Source of the DNA: Benincasa hispida
Lineage: Eukaryota; Streptophyta; Magnoliopsida; Cucurbitales; Cucurbitaceae
DNA length: 64,000 nucleotides
Assembly: GCF_009727055.1 (NCBI RefSeq)
Contig: NC_052349.1
Span: forward strand, 93,759,325-93,823,324
Reading direction: 5' to 3'
Numbering within the stretch: the first letter of the stretch is position 1; each line of letters starts with the position of its first letter. The translations under genes were made by a program, and so were the position numbers. Below, piece after piece: positions 46,890-58,890 of the stretch. The notes under the pieces were generated by a model, which saw only the letters and a program-made list of their open reading frames with translations, was not told the origin of the DNA and did not search any database.

Positions 46890-49517
46890 AACACTGTAAC
46901 ACCCCGAATTTTTTATTATTATTTATGTAATTTCAGTAATTTTTATTAATTGAGGGAATTTTTGGAATTCTTGGACTTAAGTGTAATTGTGAAAATTTAA
47001 TAGATTGACGTTGAAATTATTCAATTTGGAAATTTATGGCAGGAATTAATTTCATTTCGGGAAGGAAAGGAAGTTAATAAAATAAAGTAGAATAAGAAAA
47101 AAATAAAATAAAAGCTTATTATATTTTCCTTTTAATTTTTTTTTTATTATTATCATTTATAAAAACCAAACTGCCGCGTCTTCCGTCGAGCACAACACCC
47201 ATGAGCAGTAGCCGTGTCGACCCCACCCCCGCGTGCCGCCAGCCGCCCAGCCATCGATCTGCACTCCAGCCACACCGCCCACCGTTTGTGGGTTTCGGCA
47301 GACCAGATCTCGCTAGTCAGACCACGCCACTTGTCGTCGCGTCACCCCTTTCAGCCGATCGTCCTGTCCGCGAGCAGCAAGAAGCTCTCCAGCCGCCGTC
47401 ACGAGCCACCCGAGCGCTAAAGTCGAACACACTTGGATCAGACATCGCGCGTCCGCCGCTCCAGCCGCACGTCCACCACCCCAGTCGCACCACTGCCGAT
47501 TGCCGTCATCCCTGCCGCATCGGTCCGCTTTGGTCTTTGTTAGAATCTTAGTTTAAGTGTAACTGTAAATTGTTTTGATTGGATTTCTTGAGAATTTTGA
47601 ATAGTCACTAGAGTTTGGCCTTGATTTGTTAGTACTCGTCATGTTTTGGATGTAGGGCGAAATTTTAGGTTATCGAAGTTGTCATCCAGCCGAGTAAAGA
47701 GGTAGTCGACAAATCTTGGTGAAGGGTTTGGTTCCTGGTGTCTTTGTTTTGGGTGATTTAAGTTTGTTCCTGTGAGTTTTCGGTTTTGTTGGGCAAGAAA
47801 GAGGTTGAGCTTGCTATTTTTTAGAGTTTGCGAGTAAAGGTAAGTAATCTTACTACTGGAACCGCCTTTGTGTAGGGCGATAAATTTATGATTTATTTTG
47901 AGGATTTTAAGACTAATTACAAGGATAATTTTGACTGTTCTGAGATTTAATGGACTGTTTAGAAAAGATATATGAGCATGCGACACTATGTCTGAAGCAT
48001 TTTAATGTATGAGCATGATTTATAATTTTATGAGACATATTAAAAGTACGATTGAGCATGACCCTAAATTATGAGTTAAACGACATTACTACTGGAATGT
48101 CTTAAAGCTAGGTGAAAGTTGGAGCATTTGTTGATGTACATATTTATGTGATTTATTATGAAAGTGTGTACGCTATATGATGTATTATAAAATTTCAAAT
48201 GTTTGATTGCTTACATGAGTTAGTGCATGAAAGTGATGTACTAGAGTTGATCCATTAAGACTAGATTAAACACGTATGTTGAGGTTAATTAACATGACCT
48301 TGATAAAGAGATTTTTTAGGACTCATGATTATGTGAATATCTTGTGTAATATGAAGTTAGAAGCAATCTCTTTTCCTTTCCAGACTATGTGACTGCATGA
48401 AAGTGATGCATGTCCAAGGGCGCTAGTACATGAAAGAGATGTACTAGGGTTGGTATGTATGAAAGTGATACATACCTAGAGGGTACTGGGATGTACGTAA
48501 GAGGTGCACGCTCAGTGAGTTATGTGTATACGAAAGAGGTGTATACATAACCATGTGTACGAAAGAGGTATGCATCCCTACATTCATAGAGAGGATCTGG
48601 GGCTGGTACGAAAAAGGTACACACTCAATGGGTTATATGTATACGAAAGAGGTGTATACATGAACCAGGTGTACGAAAGGAGGTACACACTCATGGGTTA
48701 TGTATATACGAAAGATGTGTATACATGACCAGGTGTACGAAAGAGGTATACATTAAGTGTTATGTGTATACGAAAGAGGTGTATGCATAACCATGTGTAC
48801 GAAAGAGGTATGCATCCCTACATCATAGAGAGGATCTGGGGTGTACGAAAAAGGTACACACTCAATGGGTTATATGTATACGAAAGAGGTGTATACATGA
48901 CCAGGTGTACGAAAGAGGTATACATTAAGTGGTTATGTGTATACGAAAGAGGTGTATGCATAACCATGTGTGTAAGAGATTGTGTTTCCTTCGGGATTCA
49001 CCAGAGGTTGTGTTTCCTTCAGGGTTCACCAGAGGTTGTGGGTCCAACAGGACTTACTAGAGGTAATGGGCATACTTAACTACAGTAGGATAGAAATCAG
49101 TTTTTCATGTATGTATGTGTCCCATGAGGACTAGAGCACTTTATATGTTCCACCAAAGGTAGGCATTTAGAGGATATAAATGCCTAGCCTGACCAGTTGA
49201 ATCTGTGATCGAGCCACTGGGACCAGTTTTATGCTTCTGCTCATAATATTTAGATTTCTTTCCATGTTTTTTTTTTTTCAACTTTCAGTTTTGTTGTTGG
49301 AAACTTACTATTAAGAGTTGTTTTCAGACTTATTATTATCATTTATGATTTATAGGTACCCTATTATTTGTTCTAATATTTGAATTTAATGAAGGACTTT
49401 TGAACTTACCTTATTTGCTTAGCATTTATTTCACCATAAAAAGGTGTCGTTTTAAGTTCCATGCATGCATAGTAATGGTGTAACTTAAGTCCTAAGGGGT
49501 CGGGTCGTTACAAACAC
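46890..49517 (+). mobile_element. Solo LTR, gypsy-type, 2,618 bp, with perfect target duplication
   Basis: The LTR is 46895-49512, starting TGTAACACCCCGAATTT and ending GGGTCGGGTCGTTACA. The duplications AACAC at 46890-46894 and 49513-49517 are identical. TGTAACACCCC starts are typical of long LTRs of plant gypsy lineages; the lineage itself is not determined. A GC-rich patch lies at 47165-47535 and a tandem array at about 48400-49000. No coding or primer-binding sequence is present. Solo LTRs arise by recombination between the two LTRs of a complete element. Confidence 0.9.
48400..49000 (+). repeat. Tandem array of 'acgaaagaggt' units inside the gypsy LTR
   Basis: The word 'acgaaagaggt' or close variants recur every 30-60 bp, with alternating 'gtatac' and 'gtacac' words. 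There is a higher-order period of about 240 bp: the block beginning 'ttatgtgtatacgaaagagg' occurs near 48520 and 48760, and again near 48934. Open frames across it are by-products of the repeat. Confidence 0.85.
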
Positions 49518-49835
49518 CGAGAATAAAAATAGAAGGTTAAAAAGTTTACCTTTCAAGCTGCACTCGAGACGATAAGGACACTGAGAATGAAAACAGAAGG
49601 TAAATCTCGAGAATTCTTGGGCCAAATACCCTCCAAGATTTTAAAAACAGAATGTTCTAAGGTTAAACTCTCGGGTTGCACTCGAGACAATAAGAACACC
49701 GAGAATGAAAATAGAAGGTAAATCTCGGGGCATCTCGGGCCAAATGTACAGCGAGATGTAATACAAAAGGCTTGAATATTTAAAACTCGAGCCATCTTGG
49801 GTCAAATGTACCCAGAGATTGAAAACAGAATGTTA
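49518..49835 (+). repeat. Short tandem-like repeats rich in 'ctcgag/ctcggg'
   Basis: The phrase 'gagaatgaaaa.agaaggtaa' occurs at about 49583 and 49701, a looser form at 49520, with 'gcactcgaga' before each. A spacing near 118 bp suggests a two- to three-copy tandem. It lies directly right of the gypsy solo LTR and resembles the sequence at 44500-44570, so it may be the far arm of the Mutator-like remnant. Confidence 0.5.
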
Positions 49836-50708
49836 TATATATAACTATATGTCATATCAAATATAACACATAACTTATAGTTATTATATTGTATCAAATA
49901 CAATATAACCTATAGTTTTTATGTTTCTCAATAATATATGGTAGTTAATATAAATCACATCTATATTAAATTTAATTATATGAATCTCATTCATATAATT
50001 AGTATTTGAATCACATTCAAATACTAATTATATGGATGAGAATTCCTCTTAAAATTAAACTTTATATTATAATGTATCAAATATATTAAATTAATTTTAT
50101 CACATATAATTAATTTGAACAATTCAAATTAATCTAAAATTAATTCTCAATAATCCATGTTGAGCCACAGAGGGGACTTTATAGACCTATAGATTGAAGC
50201 TCCAATGATATTTGAATAATTAACTAAACTCCTTTAATTAAATTACGCAACATCCATGAACTGCCGGTTACTCCACTAAAGACCGATAGTTGTATTCTTC
50301 GTACTACAGATATATTTCTGTGTCCATTAGATATAGCCAGTCAGTAGTACAATGACCATTCACAAATTGCTTGTAAATATAACTGGACCAAAATTACCAT
50401 TTTTTCCTCTGTAGTTACTGAAGGAAATCGAATACGAGGATTTCCATGAGCAGCGGAAGGATCTTTCCAAATTACAATCGTATATGAACTTTACAATTAT
50501 AATCACAAACTGAAACATACGGTTATGCTAAAATAGAAATTAAAGCATGCTTTATTATAGATCAAGGACACGAATCAACATATCTTTGTAGACTCATCTT
50601 CAAATTCCTTGATCACGAATGCTCAATCACAGTAACACAGCAACACACGAATGCTCGTCCAACACGACCGCTACACTGCACGAACTAAGCGATCGCCAAG
50701 GTTACGAA
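49836..50708 (-). mobile_element. Copia LTR piece, minus orientation
   Basis: Read on the minus strand, 50440-50160 contains 'cggtctttagtggagtaacc' and 'aatctataggtctataaagt', in the order seen in the solo LTR at 44759-46615. 49850-50140 is AT-rich with 'aacctatagtttttat', which also occurs at 52156-52175. It ends where a GC-rich element starts at 50709. Confidence 0.6.
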
Positions 50709-50775
50709 TAGAGATATCCATGGGGCGGGGCCGGAGATTCCATTCCCCATCCCCGTCCCCGCTCCCCATTTCATT
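50709..50775 (+). mobile_element. Left end of a GC-rich hAT-like element, cut by the assembly gap
   Basis: Starts TAGAGATATCCATGGGGCGGGG and continues with CCCCATCCCCGTCCCCGC words up to the gap. The same composition and word order occur at the left end of the element at 54088-54743. The right end is hidden in the gap or lost. Confidence 0.5.
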
Positions 50776-51765
50776 NNNNNNNNNNNNNNNNNNNNNNNNN
50801 NNNNNNNNNNNNNNNNNNNNNNNNNNNNNNNNNNNNNNNNNNNNNNNNNNNNNNNNNNNNNNNNNNNNNNNNNNNNNNNNNNNNNNNNNNNNNNNNNNNN
50901 NNNNNNNNNNNNNNNNNNNNNNNNNNNNNNNNNNNNNNNNNNNNNNNNNNNNNNNNNNNNNNNNNNNNNNNNNNNNNNNNNNNNNNNNNNNNNNNNNNNN
51001 NNNNNNNNNNNNNNNNNNNNNNNNNNNNNNNNNNNNNNNNNNNNNNNNNNNNNNNNNNNNNNNNNNNNNNNNNNNNNNNNNNNNNNNNNNNNNNNNNNNN
51101 NNNNNNNNNNNNNNNNNNNNNNNNNNNNNNNNNNNNNNNNNNNNNNNNNNNNNNNNNNNNNNNNNNNNNNNNNNNNNNNNNNNNNNNNNNNNNNNNNNNN
51201 NNNNNNNNNNNNNNNNNNNNNNNNNNNNNNNNNNNNNNNNNNNNNNNNNNNNNNNNNNNNNNNNNNNNNNNNNNNNNNNNNNNNNNNNNNNNNNNNNNNN
51301 NNNNNNNNNNNNNNNNNNNNNNNNNNNNNNNNNNNNNNNNNNNNNNNNNNNNNNNNNNNNNNNNNNNNNNNNNNNNNNNNNNNNNNNNNNNNNNNNNNNN
51401 NNNNNNNNNNNNNNNNNNNNNNNNNNNNNNNNNNNNNNNNNNNNNNNNNNNNNNNNNNNNNNNNNNNNNNNNNNNNNNNNNNNNNNNNNNNNNNNNNNNN
51501 NNNNNNNNNNNNNNNNNNNNNNNNNNNNNNNNNNNNNNNNNNNNNNNNNNNNNNNNNNNNNNNNNNNNNNNNNNNNNNNNNNNNNNNNNNNNNNNNNNNN
51601 NNNNNNNNNNNNNNNNNNNNNNNNNNNNNNNNNNNNNNNNNNNNNNNNNNNNNNNNNNNNNNNNNNNNNNNNNNNNNNNNNNNNNNNNNNNNNNNNNNNN
51701 NNNNNNNNNNNNNNNNNNNNNNNNNNNNNNNNNNNNNNNNNNNNNNNNNNNNNNNNNNNNNNNNN
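50776..51765. other. Assembly gap (990 N)
   Basis: The sequence is unknown. It follows directly on a GC-rich transposon end, and the flanks are related LTR pieces, so repeats probably caused the break. The open frames spanning it are artefacts of N. Confidence 1.
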
Positions 51766-53308
51766 CCTATCGTATAGATCGATGCCCAATCGTTTAGGAA
51801 AAGCTATGCGATCGTCTAGCAAAAGTTATGTGATCGTTTAGCTCAGGTTAGCTGAGTGTCTATCACCTAAGAACACTCCACGGTCATTTAGCTAACTCCA
51901 AGTTGTCGCTTAGTAAATCTAATTGACTTGACAACTCTCCGTGAGTAATTTCCGAGAGTGGAAATCTAAAAAACTTTGCAAATATTTTTCTTTTTCTTAC
52001 TAAAATTAGGAAAACATTTTATTTTATCTCACGGTTACCATAAAACTACCAATAACCTCCCACTCAATTGGTTATTGGAGAAAAATAGATAATTATCCAA
52101 TAATTAATATTATTATAAATATAAATGACAACCAACTTATCATACTATATTTATAACCTATAGTTTTAATATTTCATCTCATGAAACATACAAACCATAA
52201 CACTTTTTCTATTTCATGGCACTTAATATAAATCTCATTTACATTAATCCTCCATTAGATGTATCTCATACACCGTACTGATTATATCATATATAATCAA
52301 ATTGCCTCTTGTCAATTTGAACATTTCAAATCAACACCAAGAACTGATCCTCAACTTGAATCCATTGAGCTACCAAGGGGATCTTATGGACCTGTAGCTC
52401 GAAGCTCCAACGGTACGTGAAACTGATGAAACTCTTTAGTCACGAGATCCACCATCCGTTAACTGCTAGGCACTCCACTAAAGACCGACAGCTGAACTCT
52501 CCTTGCCACAGATATATTATGTGTCAATCTTAACCAATCAACAATGCGACAACCCTTCACAGATCGCTCGTAAGTATAGCTCGGCCAATTGTTGGACTGG
52601 TAGTAGCAAACAGCAGAAGAGATCAGGATCCATAAGCACTTTAATTGATTAATTTTGGCATAAACAGAAACATGCTTAAACATAATATAATAGATTTTAA
52701 GAACATACCTTTTCCAAAACGTTGAAATCTTTATTTACAGGTGCTAAATCCTCTAAATTTGTGCAGACCACTACAAGATCTTCCCTAGTATTCTCCTGGT
52801 GCTCTAGATTGAGTTGTTGGACTCAAAATAAGTTGGAATCAAAGAGAATTTGGAGATGCTCACTAAATTAACCCATTGAAGAACACCTTCTTCAACCCAT
52901 TTTTTTTTAGAAAAATTCATTCGGTTGCTCAACATCAACTTTACTCAAATCTCTTCAATATATTGTAGACTATCATGCAAAGAGATTTGCTGCATGGGAT
53001 GCAACCCATGCTTAGAGTAAATGAAGGTTGAAGAAGTGGATTTCATTGTGAGCAAGTTGAAGATGAAGATGAAAAATCTAATTTTTCATTTTGTGTAATT
53101 TTCTATTTCCAAAATCCAAAATTGATTTTAAAATCATATTTTATTTTTAAAATCAAAATTTATTAATTTTACAAATTAATTTCATAAATTAATTTTCTAA
53201 TAAAATTAATAAATAATTATTTAAACAATTTAAATAATTCTAATTAATTTAATATCTAATATTAAATTAATTTTTACACAAATTCATCTTTATATTAAAT
53301 TAATTTTT
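51766..53308 (-). mobile_element. Copia LTR piece, minus orientation
   Basis: 52600-52340 on the minus strand has 'cggtctttagtggagtgcct' and 'gagcttcgagctacaggtcc', as in the other copies. 53080-53300 is an AT-rich end whose complement matches the end of the solo LTR at 45950-46140. 51775-51840 has a short repeated 'cgatcgtttagc/cgatcgtctagc' word. A small duplication of 'ttaaattaatttttacacaa' lies at about 53261-53312, at the junction with the + strand copia coding fragment. Confidence 0.6.
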
Positions 53309-54079
53309 ACACAAATTTTGGAGAATTTGTATATAATTCCTAAAATTAAGAGGAACCTTGTATCTATTTCTTGTTTAATCGAACAATCATATTCTATTTC
53401 TTTTTCATTCAATGAAGCATTCATTATGAAAAATGGTGTCACAATTTGTTCAACTAAACTAGAAGATAACTTATATGTGTTAAGACCAACTGAATCAAAA
53501 GCGTTTTTAAATCATGAGATGTTTAAAACTACGAATACTCAAACTAAAAGACAAAGAATTTCTCCAAGTAACAATAATACATATCTTTGACATTTGAGAT
53601 TAGGTCACATAAATCGATAAGATCAGGAGGTTGGTAAATAATGGACTTCTAAAGAAGTTAGAAGATGATTCATTACCTCCATATAAATCTTGTTTTGAAG
53701 GGAAAATGACTAAAAGACTTTTTAGTATAAAAGGTTATAGAGTTAAAGAGCCCTTAGAGCTCATATATTAAGATCTTTGTGGTCTAATGAATGTAAAAGC
53801 TTGAGGAGGTACAAATACTTCATCTCTTTCATAGATGATTATTCGAGGTATGATTACTTATACCTAATACGACATAAGTCTGAAGCCTTTGAAAAGTTCA
53901 AGGAGCACAAGACTGAAGTTGAAAACCTGTTAGGTAAAACGATTAAAACACTTCATTTGATCGTATACATGAATTTAGAATTCCAAGACTATATGATAGA
54001 ACATGAAATTCAATCCCTACTTTTAGTACTTGGTACACCTCAGCGGAACGGTGTATCAAAAAGGAGAAATAGATCCTTG
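53309..54079 (+). mobile_element. Ty1/copia fragment (protease end and integrase), part 1
   Basis: Reads 'ENLYIIPKIKRNLVSISCLI' and 'KLEDNLYVLRPTESKAFLN', then after shifts 'KSCFEGKMTKR', '[18 protein letters not shown]' and 'HKTEVENLLGKTIKTL'. It closes with 'KRRNRSLLDI', where the frame is interrupted by the inserted element at 54088. The second integrase acidic block ('LRSDRGGEY' in the sister copy) is deleted here. Same family as 8397-9975. Confidence 0.85.
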
Positions 54080-54751
54080 TTAGACATTATGGATAGCAAT
54101 GAGGCTGGGGCGGGGCGGGGATGCACTCCTCATCCCCGTCTCTGCCCCATTCCCCGCTTTGGGGGTAGGGTAATCCCCGTTCGGGGATTCGGATCCCACA
54201 AGGGAAAAATTTTCACTTTTTATTTTATTTATTTTATTATTTAAAATGAAATAATTTAGTATTTACATTGGAAATTGGTAAAATTTTATGTTAAGAAATT
54301 AGTATTAGTATATATATTTATTTAAATTAATTTTTTTTATAAAAATGAATTTTTTTATTATAAATTAATAAAAATAAATTTATATATTTAGAAAATTAAA
54401 AATTAAAAAAAAAAAACCTGAAAACAGTAGCTTTTCCAACTAACTATATAATAGTATATATATCATACTATAGTAATTAAAATTAGAAAAAGGATTGAAA
54501 CAGTAGCTGAAAGCTACTGTTTTAGTGTGTGTGTATATATATATACTATAATTATTATATATATTTATAATAATTTAGAAAATTGAGTTGGGTGGAGAAT
54601 CGGGTTCGGGTTGTTGGCGACGGGGCGGGGATCCCTTCACTGTCCCCAACTAGGGACCCGATTTAAATTCTCAATTTGACCCCCGTACTCGATAAAATTG
54701 AGGATTCCTCATCCCAATCCCTTGAGAAATTTTGTCATTTCTATTAGACAT
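54080..54751. mobile_element. hAT-like non-autonomous DNA transposon inside copia integrase
   Basis: The element is 54088-54743 (656 bp), flanked by identical 8-bp target duplications TTAGACAT at 54080-54087 and 54744-54751. Eight-base duplications are the hallmark of the hAT superfamily. Removing the element and one duplication rejoins the copia reading ('LLDM'). The ends are weak inverted partners: TATGGATAGCAA against TAGAAATGACAA. Both ends are GC-rich (54104-54200 with 'ggggcggggcgggg'; 54600-54700 with 'gacggggcggggatccc') around an AT-rich core. It has no transposase. Confidence 0.85.
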
Positions 54752-55016
54752 GGTCTATTCTATGATGAGAGCTATGCTCAATTGCCTAGCTCGTTTTGAG
54801 GATATGCAGTATAGACTGTAGTTCACATCTTGAATAGTGTTCCCTCAAAGAGTGTTTTTGAAACACCTTTCGAGTTATGGAGGGGTGTAAACCGAGTTTA
54901 CATTACTTCAAAATCTGGGGTTGTCCTACACCTGTGTTAATGACAAATCCTAAAAAGTTGGAACGTTGTTCAAAGTTATGCCAATGTTTGTCCGATGAAA
55001 CAATGCTTAGACAAGT
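54744..55016 (+). mobile_element. Ty1/copia fragment (integrase end), part 2
   Basis: Continues the integrase interrupted at 54079: 'LDMVYSMMRAML', then in changing frames phrases matching 'ILNSVPSKSVFETPFELWRG' and 'NPKKLERCSKLCQCL' of the sister copies. It ends near 55016. Confidence 0.75.
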
Positions 55017-58000
55017 GACATAATTTGATTTGCCAACTTTCATATTTTTAATTTTAATTTGAGGATTCATGTAAATTTGTAATTGGTCTCAAATTTATTA
55101 ATCATCAATTTAAATTAATGATGTGGCGATTTGTAACTGTCTGAAATTTTTTGGTCAATAGTAACAAAAGAAATTAATTCCAACTAATCAATGTATGCAA
55201 ATAAGTTTTTGAAAAAATTATTGAGAGAAGATTGAACAAACATTTCAAAACTTACCAGTTCAACAAAAAATCAATGTCAATGTTATCTTTTTCTAAAGGT
55301 TCATCAATTTCATACAATATTGCCTTAAATGGTTAGCTTACAAAATGGTTTTTTTTTTTCAACTTATCAAATATGAGTGTTTGCATAGACATTTAGTGTG
55401 TGTTTTGTGCGTGATAAAAGTAGAGAGTTGAGTTGAGTTGGTAATTATTATCTGGAGAATTAAATTATCTGGGGAGTTAAATTGTCTGTGTTTGTTTGCA
55501 GAGTTGAGTTGAGTTGAGTTGATAATTATTGTCTATGTTTGTTGTGCTGAGTTAAGTTGAGTTGGAGGATCTGATGCAGTTTTTTGTGAATGTGATTAGT
55601 TCTATTTTTTTTTTATTTTTATTTCATTTTTTTATTTTTTTAGTTTTATGCTTTGCTATTATTAATTAATCTTCAAATATACACGTATTTTCTCAAATCA
55701 TTTATGACATAAACTGGACAATCTCAATTTTTTTCTCAATTTGTAGAACATAATAGATTATTTTTCATATATTCTTTTCAAAAACTGTAATAATTCTAAT
55801 TCTCTTCAATCTGATACCAACAAAATACATTTCATATTGCTGCTCAATTAATTAGTATATTGTATATTGTATGTATATATATTGAAGGTAATTCTCCCAA
55901 TTACTAATTGGTATATTGTATGTATATATATTGAATCTTGCTAACTTAACATTATTATTTCACATATACAGTTTATTTTTATATAATATGGATAGTATAT
56001 TTGGAATTGAAATTGTATATAGGATAATTACCTTTTATTTGGTTATGATGGTGAGGATGTGATGTAGTATAATAACATTTTTCATAAGATCACAGAAATA
56101 ATATGAAACAACCGAACATGTGACCTTTTCCAAAAAAAATTACAAAATATATGTTCTTTTTTATACTTATATAACCCAGTGAGAGCTTTGAATAGAACAT
56201 AAGATAAATCGGTCCTTGGAAGAAATCCAACAAAAACAATGAACCAAATCATCATTTTAAATTTTTGTAAAGTGACGTTCCAAAGGTTTGACCATAAAAA
56301 AAAAAAAAAAAATCAGATCTGGTGGAGAATCCAAATGGCGAAGATGAGGGAAGAGAGAAGAAAATGAAATAACCACAATTTTTCTTTACGAGCTTAATAA
56401 ACATGGGTAATAAATACCCATCCTACCCAACAACTTATACACATTTACCAAACACTCTCTTAAAGTCTTATTTGTATAATATAGGTTCGCTGAGATTTTC
56501 ATTTTAAAATAATTATTAAAAAAATAATATTAAAGATTAATCGACTTTTCGAATTGACTAGAGAAATAGATGGTTTAGAAAAAACATTCTTATTAAATAA
56601 ATTTGATAAAAATGATTTAAATAAAGCTATATTGAGTGCTTGTCAAAATACGGAAAGATAAACCAAAATTTAATTTAAAGAGATAGATAAAATAAGTTGA
56701 GAGATAACGAGATTAAAAGAATCGATTTTTCTTTTTAATTTCAATAAATATTAGATTGAGGGTTGAATTTTCTAATTTCAAGAAAGAAAGAACCTAGAAA
56801 TTTGAATTTTTAAATTTCCATCTCATATTTCTTTTATAAAAAGGACCATTAACAAAAATTAAATAATAAATATAGATAGGGAAATTTTGATATACTAAAA
56901 TATTATTAAATATTGTTTCTTTGAAGACATTTAAAAAAAATAAAGAAGAAGAAGAATTTATGTTATTGACTTTAGTATTGCCTGCACGACAAAATCGAAG
57001 TACCGTGGTTGACGATGACTAATTTTGACTTTCATATAGTTTATTTATTAAGATATAAATGTAAATATGATTTTTTTTTTTTAAAGTGAACATGGAATTC
57101 TTTATTTAGACTTTTTATGAATTTTACTTTGATCCATCTTTTATTTATTTAATATTTGCAGTTTATATAAAGTATCGATAATCATAAATGTGTTATACTC
57201 GTTTTGACAAATTTTTATATTAAATTGAACTAGTAAATGTAAATTTTAAATATAGTAAAAAAAGATAATAAAATCCTAAAAATTATTTATTCATACAATT
57301 TCACATATCTTATAGGAATTTTAATACTAATTAGAAAGTATTAAAAGTACACTATAGTTAAATAGAAATTGTTGGGAGGATAAGATTATAATCTAATCAT
57401 TTTTCTATCACCTATTTAAGTTTAAAATTGAATGGAAGGTTTAAAAGCATTTTAAGCATTCTTACTTCTTTTAAAACGGTTGTTTGTGTTGTTATATTAA
57501 GAAAATTATAAATAAGATTGGAAAGTTTTAGAAGTTTTTTTTTTTAAAGTAATACATTTATTTGAGTACTATAATTGAACGTATGAGAGATCAAATATTT
57601 GATCTTAAAGAAAAAAGTGTATACTAATTATGGTTGATTTAGTTTAATTTTTAAAACAACGATAACATATCAATATGAATATGACACGTAAATATAATAA
57701 AATTTGTTAATAATATAAAAAAAGTATATATTGTAAAAGGGAAAAAAAAAAAGAAAGGAAAAGAAAAACTACAATAATTGATTCACCTAACATTGAATTT
57801 TTCTCTTTTGGAAAAGAAAAAAAAGGTATTAAAGTTAAAAAGCAAATATATTTTCAACTGCCAAGGAATGATCAATTGGTCAATAATGGTGAACATAAAT
57901 AATAAAAATTAAAAAAGAATGACTTCAAGTCATTTAAATAGCTAGAATTTGATATTTTATCTATTAAAGTTAATTACGATTTATTCGGATTATTATTTTT

Positions 58001-58280
58001 CTCGTATCTTTTTCTTATGTAGTTTTTCTTTTTCGATATTTTTTTCTTTTATATTTTTTTCCTCTGGTTAAATATGAGGATGTCTATTTATTCTTCATTT
58101 TTCTGATCAAGCAAATTATTCAATAATAATATACAAAATTAACATTACTGACTTTTAAGAGATTGTTCAATTAAAATACGAAAAAAAAGTCAAAATATAG
58201 GTCTGAAGTTTATATCTATTTGGTATTTTGAGGTTTCAAAAGAGACATAACTCCATAAGATTTTGGAAAATGGAGTTTCT
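55017..58280. other. AT-rich intergenic sequence
   Basis: No gene is supported. 55410-55575 carries 'gagttgagttgagttg' repeats. 55390 ('gtgtgtgttttgtgc') and 56455 ('accaaacactctctt') may be the ends of a worn 1.1-kb element, but the match is weak. The remainder is low-complexity with A and T runs. Confidence 0.5.
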
Positions 58281-58547
58281 GATGGTAACTATTTGATTTT
58301 TTGAAAATTAAGTGTGTTTTTTTACAACTTTTTCACCATAGTTTCTATTTTTGCTAACTAAATATTTGAATTCTTAATCAAATTCTCAAAATAAAAAAAT
58401 CAGATTTTAGAAAATTACTTTTTTAAAATTTTAAAACTTAACTTGATTTTTTAAAATACTTTAAATAAGTAAATAAGAAATAAAAAAATAAGTTGATGAA
58501 CATACATTTATAAACTTAATTTTTAAAAACTAAATGATTATTAACCA
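58281..58547. mobile_element. MITE-like element, worn copy
   Basis: Starts 'gatggtaactatttgatttt' and ends 'actaaatgattattaacc', imperfect inverted partners. Inside are 'ttgaattcttaatcaaattc' and 'aaaacttaacttgatttttt', as in 40855-41143. No coding capacity. Confidence 0.5.
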
Positions 58548-58890
58548 GAAATGTAAATAATCTCGAACCTCTATAATCCTTGGGTCAGTAACTAGGAGAT
58601 GATGCGGCAGTTATATTTTTCGGACTATACTTGCTAATTAGCAAAGATACTTTTAACTTCAAAATAGTTAATTGAATAATAACATAAAAATATTATTCAA
58701 TTAATTATCTTTTTCACATTTAAAACTACATCAATAAAATTTCACTAGCCACATTATATTTTTTTAAAAATTATTTTTCAAATTCGAGAAATTAAAATTT
58801 TATTAAAAAAAAAAAAGTTAAAAACTACAAACTTTTATGAAAACAATAAATTTAATACCTTTGGTGGGTAATGATTTAGTTCCTGTTTTA

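Noticed and set aside
47201..47551. 116-codon GC-rich frame, proline- and arginine-rich
   Set aside because: It lies wholly within the gypsy-type solo LTR; the GC-rich patch gives long frames in two phases at once and no domain is visible.
48400..49000. CRISPR-like array
   Set aside because: Units are irregular with no unique spacers, and the DNA is plant nuclear; it is an LTR-internal tandem repeat.
48522..49079. Repetitive frames with 'ERGVYM' and 'CIRKRC' units
   Set aside because: Translation of the tandem array in the LTR; no independent sign of coding.
50651..51841. Frames of 396 and 383 codons on opposite strands
   Set aside because: They consist almost only of unknown residues across the 990-N gap.
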